DNA from: Gammaproteobacteria bacterium
GTDB lineage: Bacteria; Pseudomonadota; Gammaproteobacteria; Burkholderiales; Burkholderiaceae_B
Length of the DNA: 48,834 bases
Reading direction: 5' to 3'
Assembly: GCA_030832095.1 (NCBI GenBank)
Contig: JAURJT010000021.1
Location: 1-48,834 of the forward strand
Part shown: piece by piece, positions 28,169 through 37,329 of the stretch
Position numbering within the stretch: position 1 is the stretch's first letter
Layout of the letters: each line of letters starts with the position of its first letter
Notes under the pieces: model-generated
The model's database searches: none
What the model was told of the DNA's origin: nothing
What the model saw: the letters and a program-made list of their open reading frames with translations, nothing else
Made by a program: the position numbers and the translations under genes

Positions 28169-30868
28169 TTAAGCGTATTGGGGGTTGGCTTTATCGGGAT
28201 CGATACCGTATTTTTTAATTGCAGCTGCCACTTGACTCACTGGCACTGTGCCCTCATCGGCAAGTGCACGCAACGTTGCCAAGACAACAAAGTGTCGATC
28301 TACCTCAAAGTGCTCGCGCAATTTTGAGCGAAAATCTGAGCGACCGTAACCATCAGTGCCCAATACTTTGTAAGCACGACTCTTTGGAATAAACGGCCGA
28401 ATCTGATCCGCAAACAACTTCATGTAGTCAGTCGAAGCAATGATCGGGCCTTCTGATTTATCTAGCAGACTGGTGACGTAAGGCACCTTTGCTTTCGCAG
28501 TTGGGTGCAGCATGTTATGACGCTCGCAATCTAAGCCATCCCGACGCAACTCTGTAAAACTGGTTACGCTAAAGATGTCAGCCGACACACCCCAGTCTTT
28601 TTCAAGCAACTCGGCGCCCGCCATGACTTCGCGCAAAATCGTACCCGAGCCTAGCAACTGCGCCTTCACCTTATTTTTACCGCCTTTCTTCAGACGATAC
28701 ATGCCGCGAATAATACCGGCCTCATCACCCTTGGTCAGGCCAGGTTGCGCGTAGTTTTCATTCATCAACGTCAAATAGAAATAGACGTTTTCTTGGTCTT
28801 CGATCATGCGCTTCATGCCATGCTGAATAATCACAGCCACTTCATGCGCAAAGGTCGGGTCGTACGACACGCAATTGGGGATCGTCGACGCGAAGATATG
28901 GCTATGGCCATCTTCGTGTTGCAGGCCCTCACCGTTTAGCGTTGTGCGCCCAGCGGTACCACCTAACAAAAAGCCACGCGCCTGCATGTCGCCAGCGGCC
29001 CAGGCCAGATCGCCAATGCGCTGAAAACCAAACATTGAGTAATAGATGTAGAACGGCACCATGATGCGGTTGTTCGTCGAGTACGAGGTTGCAGCAGCAA
29101 TCCAAGAACTAAACGCACCCGCTTCGTTGATACCCTCTTGGAGCAGCTGCCCGTCAGCAGCTTCGCGGTAGTACATCACCTGATCTTTATCAACGGGGAC
29201 ATACTTTTGTCCTTCAGGCGCATAGATACCGATCTGCCTAAACAAGCCTTCCATACCAAAGGTACGTGATTCGTCAGCCAAAATCGGCACCACGCGTGGG
29301 CCAATGTCTTTGTCGCGCAACACTTGGTTCAACACCCGTACAAACGCTTGTGTGGTCGAGATCTCACGACCTTCGGCGGTAGGCTCAAGCACAGGGCGTA
29401 GCACTTCAAGCAAAGGCGCTTTCAGATTTTCGTCAGCACGCGTGCGACGCTTGGGCAGATAACCACCCAAAGCTTTACGACGCTCGTGCAAGTATTGAAT
29501 TTCAGGAGAATCTTCAGCCGGTTTGTAATAAGGCAGCTCTTCAAGCTTGCTATCAGGCACCGGGATGTTGTAGCGATCACGAAATTCACGGATGGTTGCA
29601 ATATCTAGTTTCTTTTGCTGATGCGATGGGTTTTTAGCCTGAGCAATATGCCCTAAACCGTACCCTTTGATCGTCTTGGCCAAAATCACCGTAGGCTGGC
29701 CCGTGTGTGCTGAGGCTGCAGCAAAGGCCGCATAGACCTTATGGGGATCATGACCGCCACGATTCAGACGCCAGACATCTTCATCGCTCATGCGTGAAAC
29801 CAATTCGAGCAGCTTTGGGTGTTTACCAAAGAAATGATCGCGTACAAACTTACCGTCATTGGCTTTGTAGGCCTGATACTCACCGTCGACGGTCTCTTCC
29901 ATAATCTTGCGCAAGATCCCTTCTTTGTCGCTTGCCAACAAAGGATCCCAATAGCCGCCCCAAATCATTTTGATGACGTTCCAGCCGCTGCCACGAAAAT
30001 CGCCTTCAAGCTCTTGAATGATTTTGCCGTTGCCACGCACTGGGCCATCCAAGCGCTGCAAATTGCAATTCACTACGAAAATCAAGTTATCAAGTTTTTC
30101 GCGCGCAGCCAAACTAATCGCACCAAGCGACTCAGGCTCATCCATCTCGCCATCGCCGCAAAATACCCACACCTTACGCTGACTCGTATCTGCAATCCCA
30201 CGCGCATGCAAATATTTCAAGAAGCGCGCTTGATAGATGGCCATCAAAGGCCCCAAGCCCATCGAGACAGTCGGAAACTGCCAGAACTCTGGCATCAGTT
30301 TGGGATGCGGATAGGAAGACAAACCTTTACCGCCAACTTCTTGACGAAAATTATTCAGTTGGTCTTCTGTTAAGCGGCCCTCAAGGTAGGCTCGGCCATA
30401 CACACCTGGCGACGAATGCCCTTGAAAATAGACAAGGTCGCCGCCCCGCTCAGGCGTGTCTGCATGCCAAAAATGATTTTGGCCGCAACCAATCATCGTT
30501 GCAAGTGAAGCAAACGAGGCGATATGACCACCGAGGTCTCCGCCGTCTGGAGGATTGTGTTTGTTGGCCCGCACAACCATCGCCATCGCATTCCAACGAA
30601 TGTAGTGACGAATGCGCGCCTCTAAGTCTAAGTTGCCGGGATGTGCCGGCTCGTGACCAGCTGGGATGGTGTTGAGATAGGCCGTATTCGCCGAAAACGG
30701 GATATGCGCACCCGAGCGGCGCGCCAAATCCGTTAGGCGCTCGAGTAGGTAGTGAGCACGTTCAGGGCCTTCGCGATCGAGCACGGCCGCTAGGGCGTCG
30801 AGCCATTCTTGGGTTTCGAGCGAGTCTGCATCATTTGATGCATTGAGTGCGGCAGCTTGTGGTGCCAT
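28169..30868 (-). CDS. aceE: Pyruvate dehydrogenase E1 component, homodimeric type
   Basis: E1 decarboxylates pyruvate with thiamine diphosphate and acetylates the lipoyl group of E2. From the ATG at 30868 the product has 899 residues, the usual size for the AceE type, and begins about 18 residues before the conserved ETQEWLDALAAVL, as in E. coli. The thiamine diphosphate motif GDGEMDEPES...NCN is present, as are HIPFSANTAYLNT and the C-terminal DGYGRSDFR. GGAG stands 6 nt before this ATG. An in-frame ATG at 30934 has an even better AGGAG site and would add 22 residues. First gene of aceE-aceF-lpd, divergent from the sensor kinase. Confidence 0.95.
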   Translation of the reverse strand: MAPQAAALNASNDADSLETQEWLDALAAVLDREGPERAHYLLERLTDLARRSGAHIPFSANTAYLNTIPAGHEPAHPGNLDLEARIRHYIRWNAMAMVVRANKHNPPDGGDLGGHIASFASLATMIGCGQNHFWHADTPERGGDLVYFQGHSSPGVYGRAYLEGRLTEDQLNNFRQEVGGKGLSSYPHPKLMPEFWQFPTVSMGLGPLMAIYQARFLKYLHARGIADTSQRKVWVFCGDGEMDEPESLGAISLAAREKLDNLIFVVNCNLQRLDGPVRGNGKIIQELEGDFRGSGWNVIKMIWGGYWDPLLASDKEGILRKIMEETVDGEYQAYKANDGKFVRDHFFGKHPKLLELVSRMSDEDVWRLNRGGHDPHKVYAAFAAASAHTGQPTVILAKTIKGYGLGHIAQAKNPSHQQKKLDIATIREFRDRYNIPVPDSKLEELPYYKPAEDSPEIQYLHERRKALGGYLPKRRTRADENLKAPLLEVLRPVLEPTAEGREISTTQAFVRVLNQVLRDKDIGPRVVPILADESRTFGMEGLFRQIGIYAPEGQKYVPVDKDQVMYYREAADGQLLQEGINEAGAFSSWIAAATSYSTNNRIMVPFYIYYSMFGFQRIGDLAWAAGDMQARGFLLGGTAGRTTLNGEGLQHEDGHSHIFASTIPNCVSYDPTFAHEVAVIIQHGMKRMIEDQENVYFYLTLMNENYAQPGLTKGDEAGIIRGMYRLKKGGKNKVKAQLLGSGTILREVMAGAELLEKDWGVSADIFSVTSFTELRRDGLDCERHNMLHPTAKAKVPYVTSLLDKSEGPIIASTDYMKLFADQIRPFIPKSRAYKVLGTDGYGRSDFRSKLREHFEVDRHFVVLATLRALADEGTVPVSQVAAAIKKYGIDPDKANPQYA

Positions 30869-30987
30869 GGCAATCTCCGTGGTGACAGCCTGATTGATAT
30901 ATGAGGCTACCTGTTTTTTGGGTATTTGCGGCATTCTAGGTACTCCTGAGCGTTGCAGCAACAAATATTTCATGTTGCGGTATAGCT

Positions 30988-31002
30988 TTTCATATTATGA
31001 AA
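30988..31002. promoter_or_regulatory. Palindrome in the aceE/sensor kinase intergenic region
   Basis: TTTCAT-ATT-ATGAAA is a perfect 6-bp inverted repeat with a 3-nt centre. Read on the minus strand it contains CATAAT, a possible -10 for aceE, so a bound protein would probably block that promoter. A second TTTCAT half-site lies 20 nt away at 30968. It does not resemble the PdhR site of enterobacteria as I remember it. Confidence 0.5.
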
Positions 31003-31066
31003 TCATGTATTCGTTTTAAAGCAACATTTCGCTTGTCAAGCGTAAATACGGGGCAACCCGACTAAA

Positions 31067-32845
31067 ATGTCCACCTTATGGATTGCACGCATGTCTAACC
31101 CCGCAAAGTCGGTACTCGCCACTCCTTTCCTTGACCAAGCCCGCTTGCGCCGCCGCAGGTGGTATTGGCTCACGCCCATGCTGGTCTTGGTGCTGTACGC
31201 CTGCGTCATGGGCGTATTCTTTTGGCTGCAACGCATTCATGACGGCAGCGTCATGTTCGTCACCATTGATCAAGAGCTGCGCCAGCATCGTTTGATCTGG
31301 GTGGTCGTCGCCTTATCTGTCGTGATTGTGATCGCCTTATTGATGTTGTGGCGTTACACCCGCTATCGCTCTGAGGCAGAGGCTGCACTGATTGCCGAAA
31401 CCGGCTTCAGGCGCGCCATGGAGAACTCCATGTCCACGGGGATGCGCGTGATCGACCTCGAAGGTCGCATCGCTTATGTAAACCCTGCGTTTTGTCGAAT
31501 GATTGGCTGGAACGAAGCCGACCTGATTGGTCGACTGCCACCGTTTCCGTATTGGGTACCGGGGCGCTACGAATCACATCAGCAAACGCTTGATAACCTC
31601 ATGACGGGTAAGGCCCCCAGCTCTGGCATTGAACTCGAGGCGCAACGCCGCGATGGCTCGCGCTTTAACGCGCGAATGTATGTGTCGCCCTTGCTCGATC
31701 CACAAGGCACGCAAGTGGGCTGGATGACCTCGATGACCGACATCACCGAGCCCAAACGCATTCGCGAGGCTCTGACAGCCGCCCACGAGCGTTTTATGAC
31801 AGTGCTTGAAGGCCTTGACGATGCGATCTCGGTCACTGCAGACTCAGACGAAGGTCTTGAGCTTTTATTTGCCAATCGCACCTATCGACGTTTTTTTGGT
31901 GCGCAAACCAGTGGCCACCATGAATTATTGGCAGGTCGTCGCGGGCGTTACACCGAAGAGTCGGTCGAGATTTTTTCTACCACGGTGCAGCGCTGGTTTG
32001 AGGTGCAGCACAGGATGCTTGCCTGGACCGATGGGCGCAAGGTGCGACTGCAAGTAGCGCGCGATATCACCGAACGTCGCCAACACGAAGAGACATCAAG
32101 GATTCAGCAAGAAAAAATTCAAATTACCAGTCGCTTGACCACGATGGGTGAAATGGCTTCGTCGTTAGCACACGAACTCAATCAACCTTTGACCGCGATC
32201 ACAAACTACAGCATGGGCATTGTCGCCATGGTCAAGGCTGGCAATACCGACATGAACACGTTGCTGCCCGCGCTTGAAAAAACGGCAGCGCAAGCGCAGC
32301 GGGCCGGCAAAATCATCAGTCGCATCCGCGAGTTTGTCAAACGCAGTGAGCCACGCCGGCAGGCGATTCAGTTACAAACCGTGATCGACAATGCCGTGAG
32401 CTTGGCCGAAATTCATTCGCGCAAACATCGAGTCGCCATTGCAACCGAGATCCCCGCCAATTTGCCAGACGTGCTCGCCGACCCAATTTTGATTGAACAA
32501 GTGTTGTTGAATTTGCTCAAAAATGGTCTCGAGGCCATGGATCAAAGCGCGGTTGACACGCTCTTATTACAAGTGACCGTACACGACAATCAAATTGAAC
32601 TGGCGGTCATCGATCACGGCCATGGCTTAACCGACCCAGAGCGGCTATTCGAACCCTTTTTTAGTACAAAATCTGAGGGCCTGGGTATGGGGCTCAACAT
32701 CTGCCGCACAATCATTGAATCGCACCATGGTCGCCTTTGGGCGACTAGCAATCCAGAAGGCGGTACTATCTTTCGCTTTACACTACCCTGCGTCGACCCA
32801 GACGTGGTCCAGTTAGACAATCAGTCCGAGGAGTTACCTGCATGA
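31067..32845 (+). CDS. PAS-domain sensor histidine kinase (FixL/TtrS-like architecture)
   Basis: A 592-residue inner-membrane kinase. Two membrane helices (about 34-53 and 76-95) enclose a loop of only some 20 residues, so sensing is probably cytoplasmic or in the membrane. PAS 1 (about 113-225) ends with the typical MTDITEPKR, and PAS 2 (about 240-335) with ARDITERRQ. HisKA has the phospho-acceptor His369 in SLAHELNQPLTAITNY, and the ATPase domain has Asn486 in NLLKNGLEAM and the GLGMGLNICR lid. The HELNQPL form marks the kinase class that pairs with FixJ-type regulators. It overlaps the regulator gene by 4 nt. The signal is unknown; a link to pyruvate metabolism or redox is suggested only by the divergent aceE. 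Confidence 0.9.
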   Translation: MSTLWIARMSNPAKSVLATPFLDQARLRRRRWYWLTPMLVLVLYACVMGVFFWLQRIHDGSVMFVTIDQELRQHRLIWVVVALSVVIVIALLMLWRYTRYRSEAEAALIAETGFRRAMENSMSTGMRVIDLEGRIAYVNPAFCRMIGWNEADLIGRLPPFPYWVPGRYESHQQTLDNLMTGKAPSSGIELEAQRRDGSRFNARMYVSPLLDPQGTQVGWMTSMTDITEPKRIREALTAAHERFMTVLEGLDDAISVTADSDEGLELLFANRTYRRFFGAQTSGHHELLAGRRGRYTEESVEIFSTTVQRWFEVQHRMLAWTDGRKVRLQVARDITERRQHEETSRIQQEKIQITSRLTTMGEMASSLAHELNQPLTAITNYSMGIVAMVKAGNTDMNTLLPALEKTAAQAQRAGKIISRIREFVKRSEPRRQAIQLQTVIDNAVSLAEIHSRKHRVAIATEIPANLPDVLADPILIEQVLLNLLKNGLEAMDQSAVDTLLLQVTVHDNQIELAVIDHGHGLTDPERLFEPFFSTKSEGLGMGLNICRTIIESHHGRLWATSNPEGGTIFRFTLPCVDPDVVQLDNQSEELPA

Positions 32846-33465
32846 ATCTACCCCAAATAGCCAGCACCGTTTACATCGTTGACGATGACGAAGCGGTACG
32901 CGACTCATTAAGGTGGCTTCTCGAAGCCAACAGCTATCGCGTGCGCGCCTATGCAAGCGCTGAATCTTTTTTAGCCGAGTACGATGAGCAGCAGCCCGGC
33001 GTTTTGATTGTCGATGTGCGCATGCCCGGCATGAGTGGACTTGAATTGCAAGAGCAATTGATTGCTCGCAAGTCAACCATGCCTGTGGTGTTCATCACCG
33101 GCCACGGCGATATCCCGATGGCGATCTCAACCATGAAAAAAGGTGCCGTTGATTTTCTTGAAAAGCCCTTTGATGAAACGGCTCTGCGCGAAATTGTGGG
33201 TCGTATGTTCGAACAGGCAAATCAGCGCCTGTCGCAAGCGAAAGCTGTGCGCCAACATGAAGCCATGCTGGCGCGTCTGACCTCACGCGAGCAACAGGTA
33301 CTAGAGCGCATCGTCGCTGGGCGTTTGAATAAGCAAATTGCCGACGACTTAGGGATCAGCATCAAGACCGTTGAAGCGCATCGCGCCAACATTATGGAAA
33401 AACTCCAGGTCACGACCGTGGCAGACTTGATGAAAGTGGCGCTCGCGAAGCCCGAGGTTAATTAA
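32842..33465 (+). CDS. FixJ-type response regulator (REC-LuxR)
   Basis: A 207-residue regulator. The receiver domain has the acidic pocket DDDE at 14-17, the phosphorylation site Asp58 in [12 protein letters not shown], Thr in [11 protein letters not shown] and Lys in EKPFDE. The C-terminal LuxR/GerE helix-turn-helix ([35 protein letters not shown]) is complete. The start overlaps the kinase stop (ATGA), so the two are translationally coupled. The gene's last base is shared with the folD ATG. The aceE/kinase palindrome upstream is one possible target, untested. Confidence 0.93.
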   Translation: MNLPQIASTVYIVDDDEAVRDSLRWLLEANSYRVRAYASAESFLAEYDEQQPGVLIVDVRMPGMSGLELQEQLIARKSTMPVVFITGHGDIPMAISTMKKGAVDFLEKPFDETALREIVGRMFEQANQRLSQAKAVRQHEAMLARLTSREQQVLERIVAGRLNKQIADDLGISIKTVEAHRANIMEKLQVTTVADLMKVALAKPEVN

Positions 33466-34328
33466 TGACCGGTCGAATCATTGACGGTGTCGCCCTAGCA
33501 GGAAAAATTCGCGAAGAGGTTGCAGCACGCACCGCAGCTCTCGTTGCCGTCGGCACAAAACCGGGCTTGGCTGTGGTCTTAGTCGGTAGCGACCCCGCGT
33601 CGCAAGTGTATGTAAAAAATAAAGTGGCCGCGTGTCAAAAAGCGGGCTTGCATTCAGTACTTGAGCAATATCCACCCACTCTGAGTCAGGCTGAACTGCT
33701 AGAGCGCGTGCGGGCCCTCAATGCTGACCCAGCGATTCACGGCATTTTGGTTCAACTGCCGTTGCCCGCGCATATCGATGCGCATTTGGTCATTGAAACG
33801 ATCGCCCCCGAAAAAGATGTAGATGGTTTTCACATCAGCAACGCGGGGCTACTGATGACTGGTAAGCCCTTGTTTCGCCCGTGCACGCCCTATGGCGTGA
33901 TGAAAATGCTTGAGTCTGAGTGCGTGCAATTGCGTGGCGCGGTAGCCGTGGTGATTGGCGCTAGCAACATCGTCGGTAAGCCAATGACAATGCTGCTGCA
34001 AAGCGCGGGGGCAACGGTCACAATCTGCAACTCAAAAACCCGCGATCTTGGCTGGCACACCCGTCATGCGGATATCGTGGTGGTCGCGACCGGCAAGCCA
34101 CGCATGATCGACGGCAGCATGATCAAACCTGGCGCGATCGTCATTGATGTGGGGATCAACCGCGGTGCCGACGGTAAGTTGTGTGGCGACGTAGATTTTG
34201 ACAGCGTTATTCAAGTCGCCAGTGCCGTCACGCCAGTACCTGGTGGCGTGGGGCCCATGACAATCGCGATGTTGTTAGTCAATACGCTAGAGGCCGCCGA
34301 ACGCGCTCAGCAGAAGCGCGCTGAATAG
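33465..34328 (+). CDS. folD: Methylenetetrahydrofolate dehydrogenase/cyclohydrolase
   Basis: FolD interconverts 5,10-methylene-THF and 10-formyl-THF, supplying one-carbon units for purines and formyl-Met. At 287 residues it has the normal bacterial size. The catalytic Tyr49 and Lys53 lie in [12 protein letters not shown]. Further motifs are [25 protein letters not shown], the NADP site [11 protein letters not shown] and the C-terminal [14 protein letters not shown]. Its ATG overlaps the response regulator stop by one base (TAATG), an unusual coupling of a housekeeping enzyme to a two-component system. Confidence 0.97.
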   Translation: MTGRIIDGVALAGKIREEVAARTAALVAVGTKPGLAVVLVGSDPASQVYVKNKVAACQKAGLHSVLEQYPPTLSQAELLERVRALNADPAIHGILVQLPLPAHIDAHLVIETIAPEKDVDGFHISNAGLLMTGKPLFRPCTPYGVMKMLESECVQLRGAVAVVIGASNIVGKPMTMLLQSAGATVTICNSKTRDLGWHTRHADIVVVATGKPRMIDGSMIKPGAIVIDVGINRGADGKLCGDVDFDSVIQVASAVTPVPGGVGPMTIAMLLVNTLEAAERAQQKRAE

Positions 34329-34371
34329 CTAAACATAATCGAGCATAATCGCTCAGTAAAATCGAACTTAA

Positions 34372-36537
34372 ATGATGAACCCCTTGCTTGTTTCAATGAG
34401 TACCCAGATCGATTACGCAGCGATCAAACCCGAGCACATTGCCCCCGCTATCGAACAATTGCTTGGCACAGCGCGTGACGCAGTCTCAGTCGCAGCGAAC
34501 CCTGAACTTCCCGTGAGTTGGGATGCCATCGTTACGCCGTTAGATGATGCCTCAGAGCCTTTGTGGCGCGCCTGGTCAGTCGTTGGTCATTTGAACTCTG
34601 TCGTTAACACTCCTGAACTTCGCGATGCCTATAACGCGATGCTAGCGAAAATCACTGAGTTCTCGACTTGGGTGGGTTTACACGTCGGTCTGTACTCACA
34701 ATATCAACGTCTTCACCAATGCCCTAACTTTGAAAACTGGTCACCCGCGCGTAAACGGGTAATTGAACTCGCATTACGTGATTTCAAGCTAAGCGGAGTC
34801 GAACTGCAAGGCGAGGCACGCACACGCTACGCTGAAGTGTCTGATCAACAGTCGCAAGTGTCGCAAAAATTTTCTGAGAACGTCTTAGATGCAACCGATG
34901 CTTGGTCGCTTGTGATCGAAGATCGCAAACGCTTAGACGGTGTACCAGAAGACGTGATCGCATCATTAAAAGATTCTGCAGCCGAGCGCTGGACGCTTAA
35001 CCTGAAGATGCCTTGCTATTTGCCGGTAATGCAATACGCACTAGATCGCGAGTTGCGACAAACCCTTTACAAGGCATATGCGACGCGCGCCTCTGAACAA
35101 GGCGCCAAAGAATTTGACAACTCTGCACTGATTGAACAGGCGTTGTCCTTACGTGCTGAAGAATCCAAATTGCTGGGCTATAAACATTTTGCCGACCTGC
35201 GCCTGCAAACTCGTATGGCAAATAGCGACCTAGAGGTCACAGACTTTTTGCGCCAGTTAGCGCAGCGCGCAAAACCGTTTGCCGAGCGTGATCTGATCGA
35301 ATTAAAAGCCTATGCAAAGACCGAGCTCGGTCTAAGCGATCTTGAACCTTGGGATATTGCCTTTGCATCTGAATGCCTGCGTGAAGCGCGCTACGCCTAC
35401 TCTGACGATGACGTCAAACAATACTTCACCGAACCTCGCGTGCTCAGCGGCTTGTTTGCTGTCGTGCACACACTGTTCAACGTTGAATTAAAGACCTGTG
35501 AAGTCAACGGCTGGCATCCCGACGTGCGCGCCGCCTCGGTACACAATGCTAAGGGTGAGACGCTTGGTTACCTGCTAATGGATCTCTATGCGCGTCCTGC
35601 AAAGCAAGGCGGCGCCTGGGTAGATAGTGAACGCAACCGTCGTAAGCTTGAGACATCAAATGAGCGTCAAGCCACGACTGAGGCGCAGGCAACCAGTGCA
35701 CAGAAGGGTGTCGGGCAGCGTCCAAAGGTCCAGACCCCTGTCGTGTACTTGACGTGCAATTTTGCTCGCCCGCAAGGTGGTCGCCCTGCGTTACTAACGC
35801 ACGATGATGTCATCACCCTATTTCATGAAAGCGGCCATGCTCTGCACGCCTTACTCTCTGAAGTCGACGAGCCGAGTGCCTCGGCTTTTGCGGCGGTTGA
35901 GTGGGATGCCATCGAGCTACCCTCACAGTTCATGGAAAATTTTTGCTGGGAATGGTCAGTGTTACAACGCTTGACCTCGCACGTGGATACGCAAGCGCCC
36001 TTGCCGCGCGAGCTCTACGATCGCATGACCGCTGCCCGTAATTTTCAAAGCGGTATGCAAACCGTACGACAGGTTGAGTTTTCGCTCTTTGACATGTTGG
36101 TACATAACCGCAGCCAAGGTCTTTCGATTGCCGAGGTGTTGACGCAGCTCGATCAGGTGCGTGATGAGGTTGCTGTCATACGCCCACCGTCATGGCATCG
36201 GTTTCCGCACAGCTTCTCGCATTTGTTTGCCGGCGGCTATGGCGCTGGCTACTACAGTTACAAGTGGGCCGAAGTGTTATCCGCTGATGCCTTTGCAGCG
36301 TTTGAAGAAGCCGCTGCGCGCGCAGCAAACGACGCGCATGCGACAGGTCAGGCGCTAGAGGGCACCGGTGCGCTTGATGCTGACACAGGTGAGCGCTTTA
36401 AGCGTGAAGTGCTTGCAGTAGGTGGTGTACGCCCCGCTGCTGACTCCTTTAAGGCATTTAGAGGGCGCGGGCCCCAAATTGATGCCCTGTTGCGTCACAG
36501 CGGTATGTCGGACACTGAAACTGCGGCGGCGGCCTAA
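34372..36537 (+). CDS. prlC: Oligopeptidase A (M3 zinc metallopeptidase)
   Basis: A cytosolic thimet-type peptidase that degrades signal peptides and other oligopeptides. The 721-residue chain has the zinc motif HESGH at 485-489, with a further Glu ligand expected in the following helix (FAAVEWDAIELPSQFMENFCWE). The N-terminus NPLL...IKPEHIAPAIE matches the family. The protein is about 40 residues longer than E. coli PrlC, mostly through a low-complexity insert around 421-450 (SNERQATTEAQATSAQKG), just before the conserved VQTPVVYLTCNF. It lies 43 nt after folD on the same strand. Met1 and Met2 are adjacent ATGs; no strong ribosome site is visible. Confidence 0.95.
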   Translation: MMNPLLVSMSTQIDYAAIKPEHIAPAIEQLLGTARDAVSVAANPELPVSWDAIVTPLDDASEPLWRAWSVVGHLNSVVNTPELRDAYNAMLAKITEFSTWVGLHVGLYSQYQRLHQCPNFENWSPARKRVIELALRDFKLSGVELQGEARTRYAEVSDQQSQVSQKFSENVLDATDAWSLVIEDRKRLDGVPEDVIASLKDSAAERWTLNLKMPCYLPVMQYALDRELRQTLYKAYATRASEQGAKEFDNSALIEQALSLRAEESKLLGYKHFADLRLQTRMANSDLEVTDFLRQLAQRAKPFAERDLIELKAYAKTELGLSDLEPWDIAFASECLREARYAYSDDDVKQYFTEPRVLSGLFAVVHTLFNVELKTCEVNGWHPDVRAASVHNAKGETLGYLLMDLYARPAKQGGAWVDSERNRRKLETSNERQATTEAQATSAQKGVGQRPKVQTPVVYLTCNFARPQGGRPALLTHDDVITLFHESGHALHALLSEVDEPSASAFAAVEWDAIELPSQFMENFCWEWSVLQRLTSHVDTQAPLPRELYDRMTAARNFQSGMQTVRQVEFSLFDMLVHNRSQGLSIAEVLTQLDQVRDEVAVIRPPSWHRFPHSFSHLFAGGYGAGYYSYKWAEVLSADAFAAFEEAAARAANDAHATGQALEGTGALDADTGERFKREVLAVGGVRPAADSFKAFRGRGPQIDALLRHSGMSDTETAAAA

Positions 36538-36643
36538 TGCAAATCCGTGCGAACCGACCTTCTTTAAGTTGTCGAGTATCTAAGAGGATACGCTTAGGCG
36601 ACTGCCTGCTTGCCCGACGCCACAAGATCATACAAAGCGAACG

Positions 36644-37261
36644 ATGAGGCTCTGGCTCAATCGTCTGTCGCGCCTTTTGTGCATCGTGAGCTTGCTGACT
36701 CTGACCGCTTGTTCAGAGCCCGACTACAAGTGGTCGCTTTACGACGTAAGCGGTCATTTACCCAATCTTGAATTCTCGCTAAAAGGGACCGGCAATAAAA
36801 CTGTCACCCAGGCGAACCTCAAAAACAAAACAGTATTGGTCTTTTTTGGCTATGCCAGTTGCCCAGACATTTGTCCGACCACGATGGCACAACTGACTGA
36901 GGTGATGACTAAGCTTGGCGACGATGCTCAGGACGTTCGCATTTTATTTATCAGTGTCGACCCTCATCGCGATACGCCCGATATGTTGCAAGCCTATGTC
37001 GATGCCTTTAATAAAAATGCAGTGGGCCTGACTGGCAGCGAAAAAGAAGTGGCAGCCTTGGCTAAGCGCTATCGCATCGCCTACCAAATTGAGAAACCCA
37101 AGCCTGGCGACAGCGCTGAAATCTATGACGTGACGCACAGCCGCGGCGTGTTTATTTTTGATCGCTTTGGCAAAGCGCGTTTGTTAGCCTCTGACACCGA
37201 AGCGATCGACACAGTCACCGCCGATCTGAGGCGCCTGATTCAAACGACGCGCACAAAGTGA
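36644..37261 (+). CDS. SCO1/SenC family copper lipoprotein
   Basis: A 205-residue thioredoxin-fold protein anchored to the membrane as a lipoprotein (lipobox LTAC, Cys23). Copper ligands are in place: Cys73 and Cys77 in SCPDIC and His165 in DVTHSRG. Sco proteins deliver copper to, or reduce, the CuA site of cytochrome c oxidase in the periplasm. The next gene, 68 nt on, is a copper-exporting ATPase, which makes a small copper-handling pair. A TonB-like or thiol-disulfide role without copper is a less likely alternative. Confidence 0.92.
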   Translation: MRLWLNRLSRLLCIVSLLTLTACSEPDYKWSLYDVSGHLPNLEFSLKGTGNKTVTQANLKNKTVLVFFGYASCPDICPTTMAQLTEVMTKLGDDAQDVRILFISVDPHRDTPDMLQAYVDAFNKNAVGLTGSEKEVAALAKRYRIAYQIEKPKPGDSAEIYDVTHSRGVFIFDRFGKARLLASDTEAIDTVTADLRRLIQTTRTK

Positions 37262-37329
37262 ACAAAGCACATGGTGGTCGGTCAATGTTAAGGTTAGCTA
37301 TCCATCACTCATGATTGCTGACAGCAACG

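Noticed and set aside
27516..28172. A 218-codon plus-strand frame opposite aceF, rich in Ala, Gly and Leu
   Set aside because: It is the antisense of the aceF linker and its 15-bp repeats; high GC third positions keep it open. aceF on the other strand is certain.
29819..30373. A 184-codon plus-strand frame
   Set aside because: Antisense to the conserved thiamine-diphosphate region of aceE; no recognisable domain.
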